Assembly (NCBI GenBank): GCA_020747065.1
Contig: JAGMVK010000009.1
Span: forward strand, 930,001 to 994,000
Length of the DNA stretch: 64,000 bases
DNA from: Cadophora sp. MPI-SDFR-AT-0126
Lineage: Eukaryota; Ascomycota; Leotiomycetes; Helotiales; Ploettnerulaceae
Direction of reading: 5' to 3'
The notes below the pieces were generated by a model that did not search any database, was not told where the DNA came from, and worked only from the letters and a program-made list of their open reading frames with translations. Made by a program: the position numbers and the translations under genes. Positions 34,956-47,357 of this stretch are shown piece by piece (positions within the stretch are counted from its first letter, which is position 1; every line of letters starts with the position of its first letter).

Positions 34956-37676
34956 TTGGGCTGCTTCAGAAAGTCGCTTGTTTGGACTCTGGAGTCCATG
35001 CACGCTCAAGCTGACGATATTTCATTTGGCTTCGTATACTTTCGGCACTAAGATGCGTACACTACTAGGAATGGGTATTTTTGCGGCCTAAGCGATGGTA
35101 TAGTATAGTAATGATGATGGATTCAATGTTCTCCGCATTCGTTGTTACTTAGTGACCTCGCTTAGAACAATCTATGTTTATAATTAATGTTGACTATTAA
35201 CGTCTAAAGATATCGGCTGCAGAGGAAAGGAGGACATGTATAATCATATAAATACTATTTCCACTTGGTCTTGGAATCTATGATAACTCAAATACTGCGA
35301 TTGCCAAGAGTCACCCCGCAATTTGCCCCCTCTCCCCTGACCTTGGGTACATCGATCTTGGTTTCCATTCCACCCTCGGTCAGATTCGTTAGCACGGTAC
35401 CAGATTTAATGTCTGAAATCTGGACGTGGCATTAGTTTAGTCGAAGTCTGCCACCGCTTCTCCAAGTTCTTGCATTGTCGTGCTATGCTTCTGAAGGACA
35501 GCTGGCCATTAGACCGTTATACTATCTCTTATTGTAAGCGTGCTTAGGATCTAAAAATGCAAGATATCCGAACTTGAGACTTCGGTCCAGCCTCACCTTG
35601 AACCCAAGCAATGACAGCCGAGAAATTTTTGCCGTTCATTCCGTACGATTTAAAGACCTTCCCCTCTAATAACCCAAGCATTGTATCCCCTTATCCAGGA
35701 CACCCACCCAGACTCAGCCTATATCGTTGTCGATATCAAAATCCCTTTCAACTCCCCTACAACTCACGCCACCACATCCTCATCCCTGAGCCCATGTCAG
35801 CGAAATCCACATCAACAATAACATATCAATCATATCATACCAATGTCCCCTGGTTCCCGAACCCAAACCTAAACAGAAAGACCCCTAAATGTTAAGTTCC
35901 ACTCCATCCATAAACTCCTTCGCACGTGTGCCACCGGATCCCCAGGTTCCAGAAGCATCATTGAAACCCCATCCATCTCTCCCCCCAATGCGGATATGCG
36001 GGAACTATTCTACCTTTGTCTCGCTTTCCCTAAAGATAGAAGGAGATGCTACACTCAGTCTGCACTTCCCAGGCAAGGAAACTCGAGTCATGCATTGCAT
36101 TACCCTTCTCAACAGGCCAAAACTCCTACTTACCTCGCTCAAGGCTCAAGGAGGGGTAAACAATAACAACACCAGCACAGCAGCACACCAACAGGGTGCA
36201 CCCCAAGCCATCCCTTGTTTACCCTCCCTCCCACACCCACAATAAACCCATAACCGCATCCCAAAAGTCCCGAGAAAATCATGCAACATATAGCCCACTC
36301 CATCCACTCAACTCCCTTAAAAGACTCCACCTCGCAAACCCACTCCTCAGCCCTGGCCATCCGTCCAAGCGGTCAAGGAAGACCCCCAAACGCGTTCGTC
36401 CGTTGACGAGGTTACCCCCCCGCCCAAGGCTAGACACGTGTACAACAAAACAACACCACATCCATGATCCATTCATTATTGTTATTCAAAAATCCAGATC
36501 CATAAGTGTGCATAACGAAACGCACGCACGCACGCACGCACAAGTTCGGATATGTGTGAAAAGTAGACAGAGCGAGGAAAATAAACAAGAAGAATTGCTA
36601 GCGGGGAAGGGAAGGAGAGAGGAGTCACGACCAGCTCATCGGGCAGGAAAATCTTTGCTGTGGAAGAACATCTGGTCTGGGTCGCAATGGAATAGGCCTC
36701 ATGCCAACAACCGATTGAGTTATAATTTGAGTAATTAGCAACTCATCCATCTATCTGTCGCCTCCACTTCCACTCATAATCTAAATACACGGACGAGATC
36801 TCTTCACCTCAGCCCTTCCCCTCCTCCCTATCCATCTCCACTTCTCTTGCCTGCCAGCAGAGCTTGCCAGCACCATCACCCAAACTTAATAAGTGCTCAA
36901 AGCAACACAGAACATAAGAAATCCCAGGACGGATCCATAAAAATACCAGGGATCATTCCCTGGGACTTGATTTCGAATAGTATACATGCAACTCGGGTCC
37001 CGGTTCGCTTCCAGTACAGTGTAACAAAACAGATGACCGACCGACCGAGCCGGACCAAACCAAACCCCCGTAAATAATGAAAGATAATGTGGTAGTGCAG
37101 TAAGTAGCCATGTAATATGTGCTAGTTTGTATTCCCCAACCAGGATGAGTGACCCATTGACTCTATCCTAGCTGGCATTGATTGTGCTCGAGCGCCACGC
37201 CACTTAGGAAATATATCAGACAGACAGGTAATATTGAGTGACAAAGGAAACTTTTTGTATGTTTCTGCGCTTGCGCGTGAAAATTTCGCTGTGAAGCAGT
37301 CTTGCTGACCAATCTCTTCTCCTTTCTTTCTCTCCCTCAGTCTCAAACAAAATATCGTGCAGTCTATAGGGGGTATTTTGAAGACAAAGTAAACAACCGA
37401 AAGAATCGCATCCATGGCGAGATTTTTCCGTGTTCGGGTATGAAAATATAACAATGAAAATATGCTGGCCTCTCTGTAGAGGTGCATTTGACGCCAAAAA
37501 TGTACACGCTAACCCCGGTTGATGAAGAACACCCTTCCAGACCGATGCTAACAAAGGAACGTACGAAAATGATCAAAGGTGATGGCCCCCCCAAATCCTA
37601 ACACCATGCAATGTAAATGCTACCAAAAAGTTTTTCCTCCGTATGTTACAGGCTGACAACGCATTCTATGCGGGTC
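34956..37676. other. Convergent intergenic region
   Basis: 2.7 kb between two stop codons. Pyrimidine-rich on the plus strand at 35680-36460. Contains a (CGCA)5 microsatellite (36521-36540). ORFs such as 36196-36738 are composed of low-complexity sequence and are not supported. May contain long 3' UTRs. Confidence 0.45.
36521..36540. repeat. (CGCA)5 microsatellite
   Basis: Five perfect CGCA units. Confidence 0.9.
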
Positions 37677-40120
37677 TTAAAATCGACTTGAGGCTGCAAA
37701 AATGCTAGCTGCTGCTGATTCAGCCCATTCGTTTTCCTCATAGTCGTATGGTGGTGTTGAAGATTGCTTGTGACCTGTCGGCGCCTTCGATGGCGTCACT
37801 TGATGAATGCCCTGACCGAAAAGAACAGCATTGCCGCTAGCCGATGGTGACGGTGTGGGGTATGGATTTGATAGAGCCACATTACTCGTCGAGTGACGGA
37901 GAGGTTGTCTGGCATCGTTTTGAATCGAATTCCTGTCCAATTTCTTCATCGCCTTGTGAGTACTTGACAAGACCTCGTCGAGCAGCTCATCTTCTTCATC
38001 AGGAGTCTCATATTGTCGTGCTCCACCAGGTACTTGAGATCGCCTTGTCCTGCTCGAGATTGGCCCACCAACCCCTCGTAGGTTGTCCACAGATCGAGGT
38101 TGTTGAGGAAGGGAATGATGTCGCTTCAATACACTGTTGGGGCTTATCATATGGTTGGGAGGTGTGGGAGCAATACCCTGCTGTGGCGAGTCCAAGTTCT
38201 GCTGCACATTTCGGAGGGCTTTATCCAGAGCATCGTATGTGTCAACTTTTTGAACAGGACTAGGCATTTGAGCCGGATCAACAACCATTGAAGATCTATT
38301 GCTAGCCCATGGACCACAGCCAGCTTGAGCCTCAATATCCATCGATTTTGGGGACATCGGAGTCGCTGATTGCCGTCCAGAGAACCTTCTCGCGCGTTTT
38401 CTGAGGTGGGAAAAGAAGCTCTCCTTCTGTCCACTGGGAGGAGAAGCCAGTCCAGTGTTACCATTCAAAGCTGCTTCAGCCTGTTGTCGGTGGATATCGG
38501 CATAGTGATTGTTCGACGAAGCAACTGATAGTTGTCGACCAATCTTCTTCGCTACCTTTTCATCCATATTGGATTGTCGTTGTCCATTGGAGGCGTAAGC
38601 ATCACTGTACGACGGCGTTCTGCTGCTAGCTTGTGCAGTGACTGCATCAGACAATGGTGAGATAGGCTTAATCGTGGGGAGAATCGGCATTGGAGCGACA
38701 CTGGAAGGTCCATTGTTCCACGTTTGCCTCTTTCCAGGTTGAGGTCGGGTCTTGGTAACCTGAACGTCGGTAGCAGCATGGACTGGTGATGGTCGTGGAG
38801 CAACGTTTTCCTTTCCAACTGGCGGCGGCGTTGCAACGCTGTCGGACCGGCCGATCAAGGATTTTCTAAACCAGGATGACTTTGAGGATGTGGGCGCGAT
38901 ATCTGTCGAGTCTTTCGAGCCACGGTAACTCAGGTCAGAGTGCTTTCGGCCAAGCATCTTCGAGGCTGATGACTTTGGTCTTAATGGGTCCACGGCATCG
39001 GAAAAGAACTCGTGGGCAAGTGCTTGTGTCGAGGTCGGGCGACTCTTAGGATCCCACATCAAACACCACGTGACGAAATGACTGAGCGACGCCGGCCACT
39101 GTGGCGATTGAAGAATTGTATCCATGGCATGAGGGGCCATCTTGGGGAACGAGAATCCAAGCTTTCCTGCGAGACGGGTACCTTCCCTCCAATCTCCACC
39201 ACCGACTCTTGATCCGGCTTTGTTGTACCAATGTCCGGGACTACCCATAATCTCACATACTCTCCAAACTTGGTCGACTTCGTTTCCTCCTGGGAACAAT
39301 GGCTTCAAAGTCGCAATTTCAACTGCCATGGCACCAATGGCCCAGATATCAACGGGTGCCGAGTACTCTCCCGCTCGCAGCAATACCTCTGGTGCACGGT
39401 ACCATCTAGTTGAGACGTAGGTTGTGTATGCAAGTTTCGAGTGGGTCTCTCTAGCAAGTCCAAAGTCGGCAATTTTGACAGTGTATGCCGGTGGTGTTGA
39501 GGGGGGAGTGACCATTGCAGAGTATCGTCGGAAAGAATTGCCCGAATCCTGTTGTGCTGATGTAGAGACGAGAATGTTCTCTGGTTTGATATCGCGATGG
39601 AAAAAATGGTGGGCATGAATGTGTTCCAAACCTTGCATGATTTGGAATAATATGCTTTTGACACTGCCAACGTCTAAGCATTTATGTTCGCGGGCCTTCA
39701 TCAGCTGATAAAGATTCCCGTCCATGTACTCCATACATATGTGGAGCTTCTTTGTAAAAGGGTCGAGGAATATGTCTAGTGCGGGTACGAGATGTTGATG
39801 AGGTGGGAGAGTTCTCAGAAATACGACTTCTCGAAGTTCTAAACATGGCTGAAATGATTCGAAATTCTTCTTCATCGTCTTGATAGCAATCTGGGGCGAT
39901 TCGTCAGTTTCCACACCGGAGTTCACCACACAATTATACTTACCACAGTGCCTCTTCGTGCAACGCTAGCACCTGCTCCACGCACTCGAGCGAGAACGAC
40001 ACTACCGAAGCTGCCATCTCCTATATCCTTGAGAACCTCAAAGCGGTCCTCTAACGCTTGTCCTTGTCCAGGTTGTGGTGTCGAAGACCCTCGATGTGTA
40101 AGATCGTATGCTACCGTCAT
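37677..40120 (-). CDS. ime2-like: Serine/threonine kinase of the Ime2/RCK (MAK-like) family
   Basis: 796-residue protein kinase. Exons 40120-39944 and 39890-37677. The glycine loop IGDGSFGSV is near residues 33-41, the ATP lysine is Lys63 (VIAIKTMKK) and the alpha-C Glu is 80. The catalytic loop is HRDIKPEN (Asp159) and DFGLAR starts at 201. The activation loop carries T-T-Y (215-217) followed by VSTRWYRAPEV, the TxY signature of RCK/Ime2 kinases. A 20-residue insert rich in Ser/Pro precedes the DFG, as in fungal homologues. After about residue 350 the C-terminus is long, Ser/Pro/Gln-rich and probably disordered and phosphorylated. In yeast Ime2 drives meiosis; in filamentous fungi the homologue (ImeB) affects sexual development and light response. 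Its role here is inferred. Confidence 0.93.
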
Positions 40121-43100
40121 GATTGCTATTCAAGTTCGTCGCGTAGTTGGATTGGAAAGGGTCGATGGTGTTGTAGTCAACGCCAATCCTACAGAGACAT
40201 TGGAATCAGTCACAGCACATAAGAGTACATGCAAAGCAAAGTGCCAAGAATCAAATGTTCTTACCTGGGATTGCCGTTGGGAAGCCCTTCGAGAAGAGCT
40301 TACTGTAGTCACCGGTGCATTCAGGCGACGTCGAGAAGCTGAGGAAGTGTGAGAGATCGAACGATAAAACCGATGAGTGTGTGAAAGTAGCGAACGTGTT
40401 ATTGGTGTCGAATGGTCGATTAAGGGATTGCGTAAGTTGTCGAGGAGAAGGTTGAAAGGAGGATTCCTCAAGAAAGGAGCAAGAAGTTCGAGAGGAGGCA
40501 GGGCCAGGACTGGCAGGGTCTAGGGACGGCCGTTACCAGGAAGCCGGAGGTGGGTCTGGGTCAAGCTCGACGCTTGCTCGTGGCCGATCGCAACAGGATG
40601 GCTTCCGCGAGCTTCTGGCTAGCGTGATTTATCGATAGGGGCAGCAGAGACAGCACAGCAGAGACTGAAGACTGAGCAGAAGAGGAGCCCGTTGTGGGGG
40701 TTGGTGGCTGCGCTGCGCGGGTGTCGTATGGCGCATGAGGTGGTCAAGAAACGCATGAACCAGACCGCGAAACTGCAAGCTTCACCGCTGGGTTCTCCTG
40801 CTCGGACAAACTGAGAAGAAGAGGATTGATGATGGATGATGCTTCTCGAAGCCAGCGCCCAGGAGCCTTTGCAGCCCTTTAGATCTCGAGCATGAAAAAG
40901 GGAACGGGGAAAGGTTGGTGCTAATTTCGCTTGCTGGTCCAGCACAGGGCAGACAGGCCGGACAGGACAGGGCAGGCCCCCTCTCAATCTGCGCACGTTT
41001 AGTTTGAGGGTGCCGAGATACGGTAATTGATTGCAATTGTGCAGGACACTGTCGAGCACCGCGGGCAGCGATGCTGATTGATAGTATCAAATGAAGCTGT
41101 TGATGTTCGAGCTGGCAGCACTTGAGTCGCAATCGCGCGGCTGGTAGACAAGAGGCTCGGAGCAGGCGTGTTTGGTTGCTTTGCCTGTTGTGATGCCAGC
41201 AAAGCAGCTGAAGCTTATTCGATACGACACGAGACTCAGGCGGGCGGCGGGTGATTAGGGACAAGACGTATTGCGGATGGAATGAAGTGCGGAGAAGGAG
41301 GGAATCGGAGTCAGATAGAGAGATCAATTATTAAAGAGTGTCGGGGACGGTTACGCGTGGAATGGAAACAGAGGAAGAGATTCGAGAGATGTGAGGAGAG
41401 GGAAGAAAGGGATGATCAGGGTCGTCGACTTTGGTGTGTTGGGCAGCAGCAGCAGCAGCAGCCAGGCCAGGGACGCGAGGCGAGGCGAGGCGAGGCGAAG
41501 TGAGGGAGGATCGGGGGGGATGGGGATGGGGATGGGGATGGGATTCGGTGGTGACGGTAGTTGTTGTTTGGCAGGGCAAGAACGTCGACGACGACAACGA
41601 CAACGACACGCTGTTGGTCAAGTCACGTCCAGTATTACGGACATGCACCTGCTCTTCCAAGTTTGTTCAACAAATACCTACATGCCTATATGCCTACCTC
41701 CGTATCTATTCACCCAATTCAATTCAGTTCAATTCAATTCAATTCGAGCAGCAATACAAAAGAAATGGGACTGGAATGCATGCGACGCGACGCAGTGAAT
41801 GGCCTGAACAAATAATGCTACTACTGCACTGCAACTGCGTTGCTGAGTGAGAGGGTAGGGCGAGAGCAAACGATCCAATGTCCACTGCGATGCAAAACAA
41901 AGCCTGTTGTTACTGGCTTCAAAGAATAGTTCAGATCATCAATAATTCGCTCGCATCTCCGACCTCTCAGCACCCGAACCACACCTGTCTTTTCTCTCAC
42001 TGGTCCAGATGGATGATCATGTACTTCTTTTGAGTTCTGTGCGTTGCTTATGCCTTGCTTTGCTTTGATTTAAAAACAATAATCCTCCAACGATGAGCAG
42101 CCGCTTCATCACAGTTGGCTACACATTATCGTGTGGTCTACGAGTTCGGATTGCTTTTGATATCCCACGGTAGGAGGAGGACGCCATCTCCAACGTAGCT
42201 CCACTTCATTCCACTCATCGACCCGGTCAACTACCGTTGAAGGTCACGGTGAAGTCCTCCCAGAAATGAACCGGTGTTGCAGTGTGTTACCATGTATCAC
42301 TTCTATTCGTGGTTGAGGCTGTGAAGTCCAATATTGGTAAATGGTACTTACTCTTGCAGGCAGTCGTGCGTGTACCCACAGACAAGCTAACATCACGATC
42401 GGTGCGGAGGGGCAATACGACAAGAATAGATCCCCTCTACTGTACCAGCCAGACAAAATTGATTGCAGTTTTGACATTCCCAAGGTACGCTGTGGAGCCC
42501 TCTTGTTTCTTTGTCCGCAGCAATGAAAGTGCACGCTGCACACACATCTTCAGGGCCTGAAAGGGACATTGAGCTGGGCACGCAGAAGTGCAATGGGTAT
42601 TCATGACTTGTTTCAACTACAAATAGTAATAAGATGCCCGTATATTTGCCGTATATCGAATAAAGGCATCTCTTTCGCCCTCGTTTCCGTTTCGCATAGT
42701 CAATGCAAGGTCGTCCGAGTGTGGTTTCTCGGCGTCGAATAGCCTCTCTCTGGGCTGTTGCTTTGGCCTCAATACTTGGTGATATCGAATGATCAGCGCC
42801 AGCACCGTGCAGCCCATAATTCGTGCATTGAAATCGAATCCGAATTTTGAGTTTCGCACATACCTAGGGTCGCCGCCTTCTGAGGCCGAAATTTGAAGAT
42901 CTGAAGGAGAAGCCGTGCTGGCGCATTTCCAGGTCAGGATCCTCCTGAAGCAATCTCAGCATCCAACAGCCTGAACGAACGAAGTGAACGGGCACGAGTC
43001 GCCAATCTCCCTTAATTTGCTAGCCCTCTTTGCCCGGAGCCTGAGCCCTCACTCATAATGCCGTCGTTTCCTATCAACGTCCATTCACTTGCCCTCGCCA

Positions 43101-45864
43101 CAGTGGCCCAGCTGTATCGTGTTTCTTCTCGCGTGGAAGATCTGGGTTCTGAGTTCTCCCCATTGCCTCTTCTTCCCCTCGGGTTGGTCCGCCCGTCGCC
43201 GTCACCCCTTTTTCCATCACACTTTGATTTCCCGGCACCGTTTTGCCTTAGTGGCGTGGGCCAGCCCCTGTTTGTTCCTGGCCTCCCCATTTGGTACCTG
43301 ACCAACTGACACTAACTAACAGGGGGGAGGGCCGGCTCGCGTTTGGCCTCACTAATGGGCCAAGTTTCATGACGTGAAGGTGTGAAGTGGGAAGTGTGAT
43401 GGAAACTTTGGCTCTCCGGAAGGGCTGCCGCCCCATCGTCATGCAACTGCAATCCTCCCGACAGAATCGAAATCATCAGAACTTGGCTCATCCTTCCACC
43501 AAAGGAGTGGAGTGCTCAAAGGAACAGGGTCTTCGTGAAAGACTGACTGTCATTCTCCAGATTGCCCTGCCGACTTTGCCTCCCGATCGTGATCGAGTGA
43601 GTGGCTGCAGGACTGCACATTGCTCCGCGCGTGCTAGTTGATTGGCTAGATTGTGAATGCCCTTGCAGCGAATCCAGGATTTGCCAACTCTGCATGAGTC
43701 AAAACGTCGACCCTTGGGAGACCGACCCAAACGATCCATGACGATCGGATGGATGTGTTTCACCCTGCTCCCACTTGGTTGGGTTGGGTTCTGGAACCTG
43801 TTGAAGCGGGCAGCGGAAAGGCGCTGAGGGGGAGAGACGTCGCCAACGCACTGCACTGCGCTGCACCACACTCAACGCTCATCAATCGATAGCGGCGTGA
43901 TCAGACATGAGATGATGAGGGGCAGCTCGCCCAAGTAAATAGTGAATGTCTGCTAACATTCCTACTTGTGTTGAAAACCAGCAAATTTGACCTCGGCACC
44001 TGTATTGTGGTCTGACTTGGGTGCTGCGGGGAATGTTGGCAATCATCAATCGTCAAGTGACGACCATATCATTCCAACTTCGGAGATCATATAAACATCG
44101 ATTCGATGACAGGTCTTCTTGTATAGACGAAGCGTATTTCGATTGCGGGGAAATTGATCCATGAAACTTGCAATATATCTTGAGGCTCTCGTTCGCTTCC
44201 AGCATGCAAGACAGAATTTGGAAGTTTGGAAGAGATTCGAGCATGCTTTGGCTCATTAAAGACTATTGTAATCATCCACTGGAGAAGTCTATTGCTGTAC
44301 AGCTCGTTTGAGTCTTGCTTATAAATATCTATCGCATTACCGACTGCTCAAGTGAGGGTTGACCAAAGGAAATAAGCAAGGAAGCAAAATGCATGCTCTC
44401 AAGCTTAGAGACTGCCCATACTCCTTGAGATTGTAAACAGAAGAGACTGAGGACGGAACGAGGTAGTTTCTCACAAATTGTGTCGCTTTTGAGGAGAAAA
44501 GAGTTCTCATCTTCGCGTCTTCGTCATTCGCGCTTTGCTGTTTTGTTCGGTCTCGTGTACGTATACACAACAACGACGGTTTTATCTGATTCAGCATCCT
44601 GGAGCTCATTCTCGGGAAAGGAGCAGAACTTGGTCCAAGTAGAAGGCTCGAATTCGTTACAGAGGCAAGATAGCATGGACCACGTTCAGCAGTGGGTCCG
44701 CTGGTACCCAAAATTGAAGTTCATCCACAACATATACCTTGATAAATCGAAGCGCGAATGGCAAATAGGCTTACTTGCCGTCAACGAATGGCCTGTATGC
44801 ATCGAACGGTGCCGTAGTTGAAATGATCTGGGTTGATCTGAGCGAACGTCCTACACATAGCTCGATGAAGCTGTCATGGAAGCTTTCCGAAATGAGTCAA
44901 ATTGAACCTAGGCCAGATACAATGGCAAGTTCCTTTCTCTTATTGAAGGAGCGATGCTTCAGATGACTGTGGGAGTGCATTTCCTAGCTGTGATGCTCTG
45001 TGCATGCTTGCTATTTTCGAGGTGCTCGCCGGTGCTTCGCCGGTGGTTTTCTTGTGTGGAAGGCAGGGTATGCCCGTTTGTGTCAAATTTGAAGACTTTG
45101 CGTACTCATGTCGAGGTGATCAGCTACCATTGGAAGTTCGGAAGTCTTGAGAGGACGAGGATGCTGAGAGGTTCGTCCGCGGTGGGTGAATGTGTTCGTC
45201 TGCCTACTCTTTCAACTTCATTGCCTGCAGGTGAATTGATTGCCACGTGGAGTTGAGTAGGAGCACTGTTGTTGAAAGAGGAAGTGACGGCTCCAATCCC
45301 TCGCTAAGCGTCTACAAAAGCTCCCCTCCTCAACCTCCAAGCTTCGTTCTCTCAACAGCAACAACAATACAAGTTCCTTCTCCATCTTCCCCTTTCTCTG
45401 CCATCAGCACAGCAAGCTACTGCACCTTCAATACTTCCGATACCTTCCAAGGCGTCATCGCAGACGTCCGACTATCCTCTCACATCGGACTCTCACCATT
45501 CATTGCGAGTCTTACTACCTGAACTAAAGTCATACAAGATCAACCGATCTCCTCAGCTCTCAACGCGTCTATCTCAGCTTCTGGAAAGCTGTTTCATCAC
45601 CGGTAGGCCCAATACTCATTGGCGCACATCAATCATAGTACGTTAAGACCTCAATACCCCACCCGTGTCCTGGACATGTGCTCGAACTCCAGCAGCCTGC
45701 CCTTCACAATCTTCAATTCTTGGTCCCCTTCACTTTTGCACTGCACTGCACTTCTGCTATGTATTATTTCACATCCACTGCACACCATAGGGCCTGCTCA
45801 CCTTTATTCGGGTCCAGATACCAACACACCACTCAACAACCTCGAGCAGCACCAAATCACCAAG
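40121..45864. other. Long gene-free stretch upstream of kinase and Stc1-type gene
   Basis: 5.7 kb with no supported coding gene. The kinase-proximal 1.7 kb includes a dense microsatellite cluster (separate entry). Frames at 42282-42560, 43012-43305, 43488-43871 and 44480-44821 overlap rivals on the other strand and show no motif. The frame at 45247-45522 opens with GTG and lies in the leader region of the Stc1-type gene. It could host long promoters, non-coding RNA or a lineage-specific gene I cannot recognise. Confidence 0.4.
41444..41745. repeat. Cluster of unrelated microsatellites
   Basis: Within 300 bp: (CAG)6 at 41444-41461, (GCGAG)4 at 41475-41498, (GGGGAT)4 at 41516-41539, GACGAC/GACAAC repeats around 41585-41608, and AATTC repeats at 41716-41745. 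It sits 1.3-1.6 kb upstream of the kinase start codon. Confidence 0.85.
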
Positions 45865-47357
45865 ATGGCATACGGAGCCCAAGTCACATCCGAGCAGTAA
45901 GCAATTCTATTCTCAGTCTTCTAGATTACCCTATGCTAACCTCAATTTAGGAGACGTGCAGTCCCCCATCTTGCCAAGTATGTTCATCGCATCCTGACCT
46001 TCCGAAAAGGTACTGACAGTCTCCAAGATACAAGTGCCGCGTTTGTGAGAAGTGGAAGGAGACTGCCAGCTTCTCAAATAAAGAACTGGGTAGCTACTCA
46101 AACAAAGTTGCCTGTGGCAACAAATTAAATGGAATTACTGCCAAGTTGAGATGCCGTAACTGCAGTGGAGGTGCTCTCACTGAGAAGTTTTGTGAGGGTC
46201 CCTGCAGGACCTGGAAGGATTTGCAAAAGTTCAGCAAGTCAGCCAGAAGCAATGGTGGTTCCCAGGTACGTAATATGCCTGTGCATATTCCTCAAAGCTC
46301 TCCAGATTGACTTGTTCGTAGTGCTGCAAGAGCTGCGTTCTCTGGGCCGAGACTCAAGAGCCCGATATGGTCGCCGCTGCTCCTCCCGTTGGAGACAACA
46401 TTGACGGCGAGGATGAGGATGACGACCACTGGAGCCCTGGCGCTGCGACCTATTCTGATCCTGAGGCTGGTGACTCTGACTCCGACTATGAGGACTACGG
46501 CCATACAGTAAGTCACAACTTTCTTTCATATGGAAGAACGCTGACTTGACCCAGACAACTTCAAATGCGGGCAGCAGAGCAAGCAATGTCCCTGCACCCG
46601 TCCCTGGAGCCAGACAAACTCCTTCCATTGCCACAAGCTTAGTTGGTCCCCGACAGCATATCAACGTTCCATATGAGTCCCTCGCGGCACTATCTCTCAA
46701 CGGCTCGAACACCATCAGCAACCCTGGCACGGGACAGACCATGGCCACAGCAAACCTTCCAACCCCAACAATGTCTGGTTCTCGCATGCCCTCAGGATCT
46801 CGTGTTGGTTCTCGAAGCACCGTGACCCCAAAGAACTTTGACGTCAAGTCCCAATCGTCCGCAAGGTGAGCATTCTTTTTTATTCACTCTCCGGCTCTGG
46901 TGATGGAGGATGAAAATTTTAAGTGCTGATTAATATTTTAACTAGCAACTTATATGAGACTGCTTCTAGCGCTCCAAGTGGACAGTGGGGCGCTATGGAT
47001 GCTCGTCGTAGAGATCCAGTCACTCAACGTCCTGCACCAATCCAATACACAGCCTGGGACAACAAGGGCCAACCACATATCCACCATAGAGTACCCTCCG
47101 GATCAGGCTCCCAAAGCCAACAATCGTCCTCTCTTCCTTCCGCTCGTACCCCTCCAGCTCCCCCTGCGCCCGTCCCGACTGTTCGCAATACCAATTGGGC
47201 CAAACCTGTTGGATCACGAGGCGCTCAGCGAACTATACCTCCACCAGACGGAGTTCGTCCAGGTGCTGCCGGTCCCGTACCAATTTCAAGACCATTAGCT
47301 GAGTCAAGACCTGACGATGATGATACCGACGAGGAGGACGACTTGTACGACATGTGA
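45865..47357 (+). CDS. Stc1-domain protein (RNAi-heterochromatin adaptor type)
   Basis: 401 residues. Exons: 45865-45896 (32 nt), 45951-45977 (27 nt), 46028-46265, 46322-46507, 46555-46865, 46946-47357. All junctions keep frame. The N-terminal domain (residues 20-110) has paired cysteines in the Stc1 (PF12898) spacing: YKCRVCEKW, KVACGNKL, RCRNCSGG, FCEGPCRTW, QCCKSCVLW, probably binding zinc. An acidic stretch follows (DGEDEDDDHW, DSDSDYEDY), then a long Ser/Pro-rich disordered tail ending in an acidic tip (DDDDTDEEDDLYDM). In fission yeast Stc1 links Argonaute/RNAi to the Clr4 H3K9 methyltransferase complex. That role here is inference, but a Dicer gene lies 6 kb downstream. In most filamentous fungi this domain is annotated without function. 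Confidence 0.9.

Noticed and set aside
43488..43871. Possible tRNA-like sequence on the minus strand near 43660-43740
   Set aside because: T-loop resemblance is weak; no acceptor stem or D-loop GG could be paired.
45247..45522. 91-codon frame upstream of the Stc1-type gene
   Set aside because: Opens with GTG, lies in a CA/CT-rich leader, no motif.
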